From Chitinophagaceae bacterium (lineage in GTDB: Bacteria > Bacteroidota > Bacteroidia > Chitinophagales > Chitinophagaceae), in contig JAQBNK010000004.1 of NCBI GenBank assembly GCA_028288595.1, forward strand, positions 1 through 41,876: a stretch of 41,876 nucleotides of DNA, read 5' to 3'. The notes under the pieces were generated by a model that saw only the letters and a list, made by a program, of their open reading frames with translations, ran no database searches and was not told the origin of the DNA. Within the stretch, counting starts at the first letter, position 1; the number at the start of each line of letters is the position of its first letter. Position numbers and translations under genes: made by a program. Shown here one piece after another: positions 29,180 through 37,919 of the stretch.

Positions 29180-30055
29180 ATGAGATCATATAAGAGCATA
29201 TTCATAGCATCGTTGGCTTTGCTTGGCCTAAGTATAGTGGCTTGTGTTAAAGACAATACCATAGTAACACCTGCTTACGCTGAATTTGCAACACCCGGAA
29301 GTGTAGCGACTGGATCTTATTTCATTACCAACGATCCTAATTCGGTGTATATGTTGCCTGTTGGTATAACCACAGCATCAAGTGTAGCCAGGACTATTAA
29401 TTATACCATTACCTCATCAACAGGTGCGGTAGCAGGGCAACAATATACAGTTGCTTCTAACAGCATTGTAATTCCTGCAGGGAAGGTCGTAGATTCAATT
29501 CCTGTTAAAGGAATATTTGCCGGATATCCTACTGGAAGAAGAGATACATTAACATTTACCCTCACAGGAGGAGATGTTGATCCTTTTCCTTCTTACAATG
29601 TTTTCAAACTCGTAACTCAGAAGTATTGTAATGTAGTTTCTACTGATCTTACAGGAAATTATACAAATACTAAAGATTACGACAAAACGCCAACAGGTAC
29701 AGCAAGTACTCAAAAGTATACTGCTTCAATTTCGAATTGGGTACCAAAAACTGCCACCAGCGCAACAATAACAATTAAGAACCTTGGGGCTTCATCTGAC
29801 TGGGGTTTTGGTCCCTTTGCATCTAATGAGCCTGCTGCGATTGGCCTGACGGCGACCCTTGACTGGAGCAACCCGGCTAACTTTACCATTACTCTTCCAA
29901 GCCAACCTTATATGTTGACCACGTTCGGTTATGGACCCTCAACAATATCTGGTTCCGGAACGTTCTCTTCCTGCGATCAAACTTTTACATTAACAAATAC
30001 TGTAAAAGTTTCATCGGGTAACTTCACACCGGTGGCTACTATTTTAAAAAGATAA
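29180..30055 (+). CDS. SusE/F-like accessory surface lipoprotein (unknown ligand)
   Basis: This 291-aa lipoprotein has a signal peptide ending in IVAC (Cys22). The N-terminal part resembles a DUF1735/Calx-beta-like immunoglobulin fold (YMLPVGITTASSVARTINYT, then GQQYTVASNSIVIPAGK). The C-terminal half is a second beta-rich domain starting near CNVVSTDLTGNYTNTKDYD and closing with GSGTFSSCDQTFTLTNTVKV. Proteins in this third position of SusCD operons often help capture substrate on the cell surface. That role here is inferred from position and lipidation only. A strong terminator follows 15 nt after the stop. Confidence 0.8.
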   Translation: MRSYKSIFIASLALLGLSIVACVKDNTIVTPAYAEFATPGSVATGSYFITNDPNSVYMLPVGITTASSVARTINYTITSSTGAVAGQQYTVASNSIVIPAGKVVDSIPVKGIFAGYPTGRRDTLTFTLTGGDVDPFPSYNVFKLVTQKYCNVVSTDLTGNYTNTKDYDKTPTGTASTQKYTASISNWVPKTATSATITIKNLGASSDWGFGPFASNEPAAIGLTATLDWSNPANFTITLPSQPYMLTTFGYGPSTISGSGTFSSCDQTFTLTNTVKVSSGNFTPVATILKR

Positions 30056-30070
30056 CAAATCAATAGAAAT

Positions 30071-30102
30071 AAAAAGGGGTATCAATTCGATACCCCTTTT
30101 TT
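30071..30102 (+). terminator. terminator of SusC/SusD unit 2
   Basis: AAAAAGGGGTATC (30071-30083) pairs with GATACCCCTTTTT (30089-30101) around a 5-nt loop, with T run 30097-30102. It lies 15 nt after the last gene of the operon. Confidence 0.85.
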
Positions 30103-30402
30103 ATTATAACTAAATCTGAGACGTTACTATCTTCTCTGCATTTTCTTAAATAGTATTAACCCCTGCTAATTTCTCCCCACGCCGTACACCTCAGGTTCTT
30201 AGAAATTATTTTTCCACTGGTAATATCCAGCTAACATCTGCTATCACAGGGCTGCAAATGTTAGCCCAATAGTCCAATGATATTTGAATTAAGAAGTTGC
30301 AAGCGGTTCTGTTGAATAAAGCGATTGTACAAAATCCGCTTTAAGTAATATATATTATGGTTAATAAAAAGAAGAAGCTATCAATTTGATAGCTTCTTCT
30401 TT
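30103..30402. other. non-coding gap with two further hairpins
   Basis: This is the only gene-free stretch longer than 300 bases in the window (30056-30402 including both terminators). GCTAACATCTGC (30230-30241) pairs with GCAAATGTTAGC (30254-30265) at 11 of 12 positions. AAAGCGATT (30318-30326) pairs with AATCCGCTTT (30333-30342) with one bulge. I see no promoter of the TAnnTTTG type on either strand and no credible coding frame. It could hold a small RNA or be a decayed remnant. Confidence 0.3.
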
Positions 30403-30404
30403 TT
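30366..30404. terminator. bidirectional terminator at the 3' end of the TlpA-like gene
   Basis: AAAAAGAAGAAGCTATCA (30366-30383) is exactly complementary to TGATAGCTTCTTCTTTTT (30387-30404) with a 3-nt loop. The A and T runs on both sides make it usable in either direction. Its right edge overlaps the stop codon of the minus-strand gene. Confidence 0.8.
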
Positions 30405-31539
30405 ATCTCAGCACTTCAGCCAATTTTTTCTCCAGCGCCGGCCCTCTCAAATTATTGGCAATAATTTTTCCGCTCGTATCCAACAATACATTAAAAGGAA
30501 TGCCTTCAAGTTTATAAGCACTTACTGCGGCGCTTTCCCATTGTTTCAGGTCACTCATGTGATTCCAGTTCAATCCATCTTTTTTTATTGCTTCGATCCA
30601 GCTGGCTTTATCATTATCAAGCGAAACGCCTAAAATGGTAAAGTTTTTATCCTTGTATTTATTAAATGCATCAACCACATTCGGATTTTCCTGCCGGCAG
30701 GGTCCGCACCAGCTTGCCCAGAAATCAACCAATAAATATTTTCCTTTAAACTGGCTGATGGTTACTGGCTGGCCGTTTACATCCTTCATCTGCAGATCAG
30801 GCGCAGGCTGATTTAATAATGCATATTGAACTCTTTCCTGCGAAGCAGCCTGCGCCGCCATTAAATTAATTTGCTGCTGAAGACTGATAATACCTTTGTG
30901 ATCTTTAAAACGTTTTGCAGCTATATCAGCTAATTCTTTAATCCCGGTTTTTGACATGGAATTAATAGCCATGTTAATTGCAAAATAAACACCCGCAGGA
31001 CTGTTTGATGTGGTGATGAACTGTTTGATGTATTCATTCAATGTATTTACCTGCTGCGTTCCGGATTGTTTTAATAAAGAGATACTGCTGTCGGCAGGAT
31101 TTATTTTCGACAGCGAATCTATTTTAATATAACTGGCCCTTACAACGCTGTCCTTACTAATGTAGTCATTAACGAACTGGTACAAATCTGAAGATGCAGG
31201 TGAGTTTTGAAAAGAAGGATGTCGATAATTCGCCAGGTCATAGTTCACTGTTACTTTAGCATTATCATTCACGGCATATAATTGCGGGCCATTTTCAACA
31301 ACAAGCACATACAGGTTCTCCTGCTTAGCTTCTGTCTTTAATTCGAATTCACCTTTTTCATTCATGGTGGCTGAATCTACTACAACAGGCGGCTTACCAT
31401 CATAAGGCAATTCTTCCAATAATATTTTACCGGCGCTGCCATGTTGTATTTTCCCATTAATAACAAAATGTCCGGAATTTTTTTGCTGGCAAGACACTAA
31501 TGAAAGTGTAACCGCCACTATGCAAAATTGTTTTTTCAT
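30403..31539 (-). CDS. TlpA-like thioredoxin-fold lipoprotein with N-terminal DUF4369-type domain
   Basis: This 378-aa exported lipoprotein has a signal peptide ending SLVSC (Cys17). The N-terminal domain (about 24-120, FVINGKIQHGSAGKILLEEL) resembles DUF4369. A helical linker follows, then a thioredoxin/AhpC-TSA-like domain from about residue 245 (APDLQMKDVNGQPVTISQFK) with redox motif WCGPC (Cys278 and Cys281). Such proteins reduce disulfides or support cytochrome maturation in the periplasm; the target here is unknown. Its start is 12 nt after gatB on the same strand, so it is probably the last gene of the DUF1028-gatB operon. That pairing looks incidental. Confidence 0.9.
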   Translation of the reverse strand: MKKQFCIVAVTLSLVSCQQKNSGHFVINGKIQHGSAGKILLEELPYDGKPPVVVDSATMNEKGEFELKTEAKQENLYVLVVENGPQLYAVNDNAKVTVNYDLANYRHPSFQNSPASSDLYQFVNDYISKDSVVRASYIKIDSLSKINPADSSISLLKQSGTQQVNTLNEYIKQFITTSNSPAGVYFAINMAINSMSKTGIKELADIAAKRFKDHKGIISLQQQINLMAAQAASQERVQYALLNQPAPDLQMKDVNGQPVTISQFKGKYLLVDFWASWCGPCRQENPNVVDAFNKYKDKNFTILGVSLDNDKASWIEAIKKDGLNWNHMSDLKQWESAAVSAYKLEGIPFNVLLDTSGKIIANNLRGPALEKKLAEVLR

Positions 31540-31551
31540 TTTTTTGATTGA

Positions 31552-33000
31552 TTAAGATTCAAGTTTTTTCTGCAGCAGTGTTGTTACGGCAGCAGGGTCT
31601 GCTTTTCCTTTGCTTATTTTTTTTACTTCACCAACAAAAAGTCCCAGTAAACCTTTTTTTCCTTTTTTATATTCCTGCACCTTGTCGGGCATTTTGTTTA
31701 TTACAAGGTCTGTCCATTCATCTAATTCATTGGTATTATTTGTTTGAAGCAAATTCAATTCTTCTGCAACTTCTAATGCAGTTTTATTTCTGTCCTTAAC
31801 TAATTCAGGAAAAATTTTAGATGAGGCGAGCGAGAAATTTACTTTATCAGCCGCTACAAGATCAATAAGTTCAGCTAAAGAAACCGGGCTTATTATTTTT
31901 TCGACAGATATTAATTCTTCATTACCCCATTTCTTTAATGGTCCATTGATCCAGTTTACTATTGCTTTATAATTTTGTGTAAAGGAGGTAACGCTAAAAA
32001 AATAATCCGCTGTCGGTTTATCTGCAGCTATCTGCGCAGCATCATAACTAGTCAATGCATATTCTGCCTGCAGGATCTTTTCTGTTTCAAGTGGTGTTAA
32101 CGGTAACGCTTTTTTTATGCCGTTAACATATTCTTCTTCTATAAAGAACGGCGGTATATCAGGCTCAGTTAAATACCGGTAGTCTTTGGCCTCCTCTTTT
32201 TCACGAATAGCAAAAGTAGTTTCTGAAGAAGCTTCAAAACTTCTTGTTTGTTGTATGATGGGTTGATCGGTCTCTTTTAATTCTATCAGCCTCTCAATTT
32301 CATATTCAATTGCCCGCTTTACATTTCTTATTGAGTTCAGATTTTTCACTTCTACTTTTGTTCCTAATTGTGTTTCGCCTTTTAACCTGATTGAAACATT
32401 TGCATCGCAACGCAGGCTGCCTTCTTCCATATTACCATCACATACTTCTATCCACCTCACCAGTCTTCTTAACTCCGTAAGAAACTGGTAAGCTTCTTCA
32501 GCGCTATGCATAGCGGGCTCGGTTACGATCTCTACAAGCGGAGTGCCCGCCCTGTTATAATCGAGATATGAATAATCTTCATCAAGATCGTGAATACTTT
32601 TTCCTGCATCTTCTTCCATATGAATATGATGGATAGGTATGCTTTTTTCTTCGCCATGCAATCTTACAGGTACAAAGCCACCTGTACATATGGGATGCAT
32701 ATGTTGTGTAACCTGGTAACCTTTTGGAAGATCGGGATAGAGATAATGTTTCCTGGCGAAGGCATTGTATTCATTGATTTTACAGTTACAGGATAATCCA
32801 AGTTTTACTGCAAGTTCAACAGCTTTTTTATTTAACCGGGGTAAGGTACCGGGATGAGCTAACGTGATTGCACTGATCTGGGTGTTGGGCTCGGCACCGA
32901 AAGAGATACTGTCACCACTGAATAATTTCGATTTTGTAAGTAATTGCGCATGCACTTCCAAACCTATTACAGCTTCGTATTTATCTTTTATATCAGCCAT
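31552..33000 (-). CDS. gatB: Asp-tRNA(Asn)/Glu-tRNA(Gln) amidotransferase subunit B
   Basis: GatB is the kinase/transamidation subunit of GatCAB, which converts misacylated Glu-tRNA(Gln) and/or Asp-tRNA(Asn) to the correct aminoacyl-tRNA using GatA-derived ammonia. The 482-aa length is standard. Visible motifs are YEAVIGLEVHAQLLTKSKLF at the N-terminus, YPDLPKGYQVTQ, HMEEDAGKS, DYNRAGTPLVEIVTEP, LRCDANVS and the YRYLTEPDIPP segment. A YqeY-like C-terminal domain ends GLFVGEVKK. gatA and gatC are not in this window. Its start overlaps the stop of the upstream DUF1028 gene by one base (TAATG), implying translational coupling. Confidence 0.97.
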   Translation of the reverse strand: MADIKDKYEAVIGLEVHAQLLTKSKLFSGDSISFGAEPNTQISAITLAHPGTLPRLNKKAVELAVKLGLSCNCKINEYNAFARKHYLYPDLPKGYQVTQHMHPICTGGFVPVRLHGEEKSIPIHHIHMEEDAGKSIHDLDEDYSYLDYNRAGTPLVEIVTEPAMHSAEEAYQFLTELRRLVRWIEVCDGNMEEGSLRCDANVSIRLKGETQLGTKVEVKNLNSIRNVKRAIEYEIERLIELKETDQPIIQQTRSFEASSETTFAIREKEEAKDYRYLTEPDIPPFFIEEEYVNGIKKALPLTPLETEKILQAEYALTSYDAAQIAADKPTADYFFSVTSFTQNYKAIVNWINGPLKKWGNEELISVEKIISPVSLAELIDLVAADKVNFSLASSKIFPELVKDRNKTALEVAEELNLLQTNNTNELDEWTDLVINKMPDKVQEYKKGKKGLLGLFVGEVKKISKGKADPAAVTTLLQKKLES

Positions 33001-33983
33001 TATAAACTCAGTATATCGGTTAATTCTTTTGGTGTAACAGTAAGCAGGCCCACTTTAGGCAAACGTCTTGTAAGTTCTTTCCAGTTCGCATCTTTTTGAA
33101 ATATTGATCTTAGCATCGGTATAGCTTTAGATACCTGTTTGTTATTGGCCAGTGTGATGGCTGTCCAGTATTGCATTTCAAGATTTGCAGGAAACATTTT
33201 CATTGCAGCGTTGTATTCGTTCATCGCTTTTTGCATATCATTTTTTTCTACTGCAAGATCCCCATTATTCATATGCTGGTAAGCCAGGTGAACATTATAT
33301 AATCGCCTTAATTCTTTTAAAGGTTGTGGATTATCATCTACGCGAAGATCTACCAGCCTGTCGTTCCATGGTTGTGCAGTTGCCTTACCTGGTACAACAA
33401 CTAAAGCTGCAGCCTGCATTCCCCTGATGTCGCCTCCTGCCTGCTGTGCGGCATCCAGTGCCAGTAAGATTCTTTCTGCAAGTGGCTTTCCTGCAGAAGA
33501 TTCAAAAGACTTTGCCATGTTTTTGCAGACCTTATCAGTGAGCATCATATTGCTCTGCACACTAAAATTTTTACCGGTAATATTTGATGCATAATCAATA
33601 CAATTTTTTCCCGTGAAAGAGGCGACATTACCTTTTGCATCCAGTATAGCTACCTGCCTCACCTCGCGGCCGGCATCTGCCTTATATAACTGATCAAGTA
33701 CCTGTTTGGCAGTGTATCCTTTTTTTAATAAAGCAAGGCCCTTTACGCCATAGGATTTATCAACGAATGATTGCGTCGCGATCACACCAACGCCGGCCTC
33801 GGCCCATGGAACGGATGTGCCCACGCTAAACCAGTGGCTTTGAACACCCACTCCCATTTCACCCGTTCTTTCATCCTTTGCAACTATGGAAAAAGTATGA
33901 ACCAAAGGTTGCTGCGAACGATAAACCTGTGAATACCCGCTGGTGAAAAACACCAGTGACAATATAACCACTGAGAAACGCAT
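33000..33983 (-). CDS. DUF1028 (Ntn-hydrolase-like) protein with C-terminal TPR-like region
   Basis: This 327-aa protein has a probable signal peptide (MRFSVVILSLVFFTSGYSQ). The DUF1028 domain spans about residues 28-235: HTFSIVAKDERTGEMGVGVQ, VGVIATQSFVDKSYG, RQVAILDAKGNVASFTG and GKNFSVQSNMM. Such domains have an Ntn-hydrolase-like fold, and their substrate is unknown. The last 90 residues (AYQHMNNGDLAVEKNDMQKA onward) read as a TPR pair. Its stop codon overlaps the gatB start codon. Export plus coupling to a tRNA amidotransferase gene is an odd combination. The assignment to DUF1028 is firm; the function is not. Confidence 0.87.
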   Translation of the reverse strand: MRFSVVILSLVFFTSGYSQVYRSQQPLVHTFSIVAKDERTGEMGVGVQSHWFSVGTSVPWAEAGVGVIATQSFVDKSYGVKGLALLKKGYTAKQVLDQLYKADAGREVRQVAILDAKGNVASFTGKNCIDYASNITGKNFSVQSNMMLTDKVCKNMAKSFESSAGKPLAERILLALDAAQQAGGDIRGMQAAALVVVPGKATAQPWNDRLVDLRVDDNPQPLKELRRLYNVHLAYQHMNNGDLAVEKNDMQKAMNEYNAAMKMFPANLEMQYWTAITLANNKQVSKAIPMLRSIFQKDANWKELTRRLPKVGLLTVTPKELTDILSL

Positions 33984-34023
33984 AAAAATATTTTTGGAAA
34001 GGTACGCATCAAATTGACTGCAT

Positions 34024-34049
34024 AAAAAAACCGCCGTAAAAACAGCGGT
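34024..34049 (-). terminator. terminator of the tandem-PDZ gene
   Basis: On the minus strand ACCGCTGT pairs with ACGGCGGT (one G-U) around a TTTT loop, followed by a run of Ts (complement of 34024-34029). It lies 36 nt after the PDZ gene stop and separates it from the DUF1028 operon. Confidence 0.8.
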
Positions 34050-34085
34050 CGGTGCACATGAGAAAAACTACTCTGTAAAAAATAT

Positions 34086-35093
34086 TTACAGATCAGCTTT
34101 TTTAAGCTTTTTTGGGAACTTAATTTCTGTGTTTTCAGTTTTATTATCTCTTTTATAAGTGATCTTAAGGGCATCACCTTCTTTAATATCTCTAACAAGT
34201 TCCCTAATGTCTTCCAGCTTATTTACTTCTTTTCCGTTTACACTGGTTATAATATCATTTTCTTTAATTCCTGCTTTGTCTGCTGCCGAGTTTTCATCTA
34301 CGTCCAGCACTTTGATCCCTGCACTATTATCTGTTTCCTGTACCTGCATGCCTAATCTCGGGCGACCGCGAAAAACAAAATTGTTATTGAAGTTGCCGTT
34401 AAAGTCATTATTTAAATCCAGTGACGGCGTCATATGTAGATTATCGAATGAGAAACTATTATTGCTGCCAAGCACTGCGTTTACGGTTGCTTCCCTGCCA
34501 TCGCGTTTATAAGAGATAGTTACTTTTTCTTCGGGCTTATATTTGGAAACGGCCTCATACAGATCTTCACTTGATTCAATTTTTGCGCTGCCGATTTTTG
34601 TGATAATATCATCTTTTTTCAGGCCGGCTTTTTCTGCAGCACTTCCCTTACTTATTTCTGTGATTTTTGCACCCCCTTCTGCCTTTTCAGTAGTTACACC
34701 AAGGAAAGCTCTTTTTTCTCCGGGGAACTCAAACCCTTCCATTCTTTCGAGTGGCGCCATATTCATTCTCGGTAAAGACTGTATTCTCGGAGCGACTGCA
34801 CCGCGTGGGGTCTTAGGCAGTGTAAGCGCCATTCTGCCATCCATATTCCAAAGGCGATTTCCTTTTATCACTTCAATATCATCACCTTTATATTCCGATA
34901 AAGGTTTGCCATTAACGGTTACGTTTTCTCCGTCCACCTCTACTTTTATTTTTTCTTTACTGTCCCCTTTTTTACGGATAACAATGGTTTGATCTTTCTG
35001 GACTTTGTCCTTTGAATCCTGTGCTTTTAAGGCGGGCATCATTAAGCCGGCAGCCAGGGTAAGTACGATTGCTTTGGTTTTGATAATATTCAT
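34086..35093 (-). CDS. exported tandem-PDZ protein without a protease domain
   Basis: This 335-aa exported protein has a signal peptide (MNIIKTKAIVLTLAAGLMMPALKAQ). A charged N-terminal segment follows (about 26-115, KIKVEVDGENVTVNGKPL). Two PDZ domains come next. PDZ1 spans about 128-210 (RAFLGVTTEKAEGGAKI, AAEKAGLKKDDIITKIG). PDZ2 spans about 245-330 (RLGMQVQETDNSAGIKV, AADKAGIKENDIITSVNGKE). Both have the GLG-type carboxylate loop and the D-I-I signature of HtrA/Deg PDZ domains. No trypsin-like catalytic domain is present, so it should bind rather than cleave unfolded or C-terminally exposed peptides. It is probably a periplasmic adaptor or stress protein; this is inference. Confidence 0.85.
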   Translation of the reverse strand: MNIIKTKAIVLTLAAGLMMPALKAQDSKDKVQKDQTIVIRKKGDSKEKIKVEVDGENVTVNGKPLSEYKGDDIEVIKGNRLWNMDGRMALTLPKTPRGAVAPRIQSLPRMNMAPLERMEGFEFPGEKRAFLGVTTEKAEGGAKITEISKGSAAEKAGLKKDDIITKIGSAKIESSEDLYEAVSKYKPEEKVTISYKRDGREATVNAVLGSNNSFSFDNLHMTPSLDLNNDFNGNFNNNFVFRGRPRLGMQVQETDNSAGIKVLDVDENSAADKAGIKENDIITSVNGKEVNKLEDIRELVRDIKEGDALKITYKRDNKTENTEIKFPKKLKKADL

Positions 35094-35134
35094 AATACAA
35101 CGTTTTATAGATTACTACGAAATTGTTAGTAGAT

Positions 35135-35142
35135 CAAATCTA
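35135..35142 (-). promoter_or_regulatory. -7 promoter element of the tandem-PDZ gene
   Basis: The minus strand reads TAGATTTG, a full TAnnTTTG match, 41 nt before the start codon. The -33 position holds TATT rather than TTTG, so the promoter is partial. Confidence 0.45.
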
Positions 35143-35195
35143 ATAAAAAAAATGAATTACGAATACTTTCGGAAGTGTTAAATAAGGTTAAAAGG

Positions 35196-35232
35196 TAATC
35201 GGCAATTGGCAGTTGATGGTTGACGATCGATT
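35196..35232. repeat. degenerate GGCAATTGGCAGTTGA spacer repeat
   Basis: The stretch between the PDZ promoter and alaS is built of related short words (GGCAATTGGCAGTTGATGG then TTGACGATCGATTAG). GGCAGTTGA (35208-35216) is the exact reverse complement of TCAACTGCC (37952-37960) on the other side of alaS. The word style resembles the repeat at 5988-6075. Confidence 0.5.
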
Positions 35233-37876
35233 AGTGTTTGTCTTCCCGCACTAATAAAGATCGAATGGCTTCGATTACTTTTTCGAGGTTGCTAGGATCC
35301 TGTCCACCGGCCGTAGCCAGTGTGCTTTGTCCGCCCCCTCCGCCTTTAATCAAAGGAGCCACTTGCTCTTTAATTAGCTTTTGCGCTTCCCATTTTTGGG
35401 TAGCCACAAGGCTCTCTGCAATAGCAATAGCTACATGTGCTTTTCCTTCGATATTGGCGACCAGCACTATCACGAAATTTTGAAGCCCCGGTTTTAATTC
35501 GAAACAGAGTTTTTTAAGATTGTCGGGGTTACTTACATCAACTCTTTTTCCTATGAATTGAATATCATGAATATTTTCAACCTGCTGCAGTAACTCTTCT
35601 TTTATAATTATCAATTGCCGGGCTTCCAGCGATTCAATTTTCTTTTTTAATTCAGCATTTTCCAATTGTATTGCTTCGATTGTTTTTGCCAGGTCCTTAG
35701 GATTTTTCAAGGTCTCTTTCAGGCTGTTCAATACCATTACCTGTTCAAGAATGTGTAATTCAGCCGCATGACCGCACACCGCTTCAATTCTTCTTATTCC
35801 GGATGCAACTGCTGTCTCATGACTGATTTTAAAGAATCCAAGATCACCTGTTGCTCCAGCATGTGTGCCGCCACAAAGTTCAACTGAATAATTTGGATCG
35901 ATGATAACCACCCTCACCAGATCACCGTATTTTTCTCCAAATAAAGCCATTGCGCCGGATTTCATCGCCTCCTCTTTTGGCATTTCACGGATAATCACAG
36001 GAATATTTTCCCTGATCTTTTCATTCACCAGTTTTTCCACTTCTCTTAATTCGTTGTCGCTCACTTTTGAAAAATGAGAGAAATCGAAACGCAGGTAATC
36101 AGCATTCACCAGGCTGCCCTTTTGCGCTACATGATTGCCGAGTACTTTTCTTAAAGCAGCGTGTAGTAAATGAGTTGCACTATGATGAATTGCTATTGCT
36201 TTTCTGCCGGTTACTTCAACCCTTGCCACAACGGGCACATTCATATTTTTGGGGAGGCTGTTAGTAAAATGGATGTGCAGGTTATTTTCTTTTTTTGTAT
36301 CAAACACCTCAACTATCTCGTCAGCAAAACTAAGTGTGCCCTTATCACCAACCTGGCCACCACTCTCTGCATAAAAAGGAGTGGCTTCTAAAACCAATTG
36401 ATAAGCGTCTTTTCCTTTTGCATTTACTTTCCTGTATTTAACTACTTTACTTTTTATTTCTAAAGAATCGTAACCGACGAATTCACTGAAAGCTTTTTCA
36501 TCCAGTATAACCCAGTCACCGGTATCCATAGCTGTAGCTGAACGGCTACGCTGTTTTTGCTGAAGCATTTCTTTTTCGAATCCCGCTTCATCTACAGCCA
36601 AACCATTTTCTCCGGCGATGAGTTTAGTGAGATCGAATGGAAAACCATAGGTATCAAAAAGTTCAAAAGCTGCCGGGCCATTGATTGCTGCTGATGCTGT
36701 TTTTTTGGACTGGCTGATGATATCATCCATTTTTTTCAGGCCCTTATCCAGTGTTTTTAAAAATGCATCTTCTTCTTCTTTCACCACTTTTGTTACAAAT
36801 TCAACCTGCTGTTGTAATTCAGGAAATACATTTTTAAATTCTTCAGCCAGTACGGGAACCAGTCGATGCAATAATGTTTGTTTATAATCGAGATAAGTAT
36901 AATAATAACGAACTGCACGGCGGAGAACTCTCCTGATCACATAGCCTGCTCCTGTATTAGAAGGTAATTGCCCGTCAGCAATGGTAAATGAGATCGCTCG
37001 TAGATGGTCGGCCAATACTCTGAAAGCCACGTCTGGCCTGGTTTCTGAATGATTATATTTTTTGCCGGTAATAGTTTCCGTAGCACGAATAATACCTGTA
37101 AAAATATCGGTATCATAATTACTTTGCTTACCCTGCAAAACCCTCACGAGTCTTTCAAGTCCCATCCCTGTATCGACATGCCTTGATGGGAGGGGTTCAA
37201 GTGAGCCGTTCTTTAAACGGTTGTATTGAATAAATACATTGTTCCATATTTCAATTACCTGGGGATGATCAGCATTTACTAAAGCTTTGCCATCCGTTTG
37301 TTTTCTTTCTTCTTCGCTGCGGCAATCAACATGTATTTCGGTGCAGGGTCCGCACGGGCCGGTATCGCCCATTTCCCAAAAATTATCTTTTTTACCGAAA
37401 GACAGGATGCGGTCGCCATCGATCCATTTTTTCCATTCAGTTATGGCTTCAGTATCGGTTGGTAATTTCTCTTTTTCATCACCCTCAAAAACACTCACAT
37501 ATAAACGGTCTTTAGGGATATTATAAATTTCTGTGAGCAGTTGCCAGCTCCATTCGATAGCTTCTTTTTTAAAATAATCTCCGAAGCTCCAGTTGCCGAG
37601 CATCTCGAACATCGTGTGATGATAAGTATCAACACCCACTTCTTCCAGGTCATTATGCTTACCACTTACTCTTAAACATTTTTGTGTATCTGCAACACGT
37701 GGAAATTCAGCTTTGCGGTTACCCAGGAAATTATCTTTAAACTGGTTCATGCCGGCATTGGTAAAAAGAAGTGTAGGATCGTTCTTGATAACTATCGGTG
37801 CAGAAGGAACAATCTTATGTTGTTTGGATGCAAAAAAATCCAGGAATGCTTGTCTTATCTCATTTGCCGTCATCAT
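35231..37876 (-). CDS. alaS: Alanyl-tRNA synthetase
   Basis: AlaS charges tRNA(Ala) with alanine and edits mischarged Ser/Gly-tRNA(Ala). At 881 aa it is full length. The class II catalytic core carries HHTMFEMLGNWSFGDYFK and the RRVLRRAVR segment. The editing domain has the zinc-binding HSATHLLH (about His564/His568) and CGGTHAGATGDLG (Cys at about 667). The C-terminal DHHA1-type domain ends with GGGGGQSTLATAGGQDPSNL. Two Met codons open the frame (37876 and 37873); either could be used. It is divergent from the M23 peptidase gene, an arrangement I recall in other Bacteroidota. Confidence 0.97.
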   Translation of the reverse strand: MMTANEIRQAFLDFFASKQHKIVPSAPIVIKNDPTLLFTNAGMNQFKDNFLGNRKAEFPRVADTQKCLRVSGKHNDLEEVGVDTYHHTMFEMLGNWSFGDYFKKEAIEWSWQLLTEIYNIPKDRLYVSVFEGDEKEKLPTDTEAITEWKKWIDGDRILSFGKKDNFWEMGDTGPCGPCTEIHVDCRSEEERKQTDGKALVNADHPQVIEIWNNVFIQYNRLKNGSLEPLPSRHVDTGMGLERLVRVLQGKQSNYDTDIFTGIIRATETITGKKYNHSETRPDVAFRVLADHLRAISFTIADGQLPSNTGAGYVIRRVLRRAVRYYYTYLDYKQTLLHRLVPVLAEEFKNVFPELQQQVEFVTKVVKEEEDAFLKTLDKGLKKMDDIISQSKKTASAAINGPAAFELFDTYGFPFDLTKLIAGENGLAVDEAGFEKEMLQQKQRSRSATAMDTGDWVILDEKAFSEFVGYDSLEIKSKVVKYRKVNAKGKDAYQLVLEATPFYAESGGQVGDKGTLSFADEIVEVFDTKKENNLHIHFTNSLPKNMNVPVVARVEVTGRKAIAIHHSATHLLHAALRKVLGNHVAQKGSLVNADYLRFDFSHFSKVSDNELREVEKLVNEKIRENIPVIIREMPKEEAMKSGAMALFGEKYGDLVRVVIIDPNYSVELCGGTHAGATGDLGFFKISHETAVASGIRRIEAVCGHAAELHILEQVMVLNSLKETLKNPKDLAKTIEAIQLENAELKKKIESLEARQLIIIKEELLQQVENIHDIQFIGKRVDVSNPDNLKKLCFELKPGLQNFVIVLVANIEGKAHVAIAIAESLVATQKWEAQKLIKEQVAPLIKGGGGGQSTLATAGGQDPSNLEKVIEAIRSLLVREDKH

Positions 37877-37919
37877 AATTATTGCTTTTCCCTCGAGGGA
37901 AGTTTTTTTGTTGGCGTTA

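Noticed and set aside
19695-30055. Possibility that the two SusC/SusD units are a recent tandem duplication
   Set aside because: The SusC and SusD proteins of the two units differ throughout, including around the plug signature, so they are old paralogues or separate acquisitions.
34543-34992. 149-codon plus-strand open frame, and the neighbouring one at 34159-34512
   Set aside because: They lie antisense to the tandem-PDZ gene and are Ser/Leu/Pro-rich low-complexity translations with no motif. They are by-products of the coding strand.
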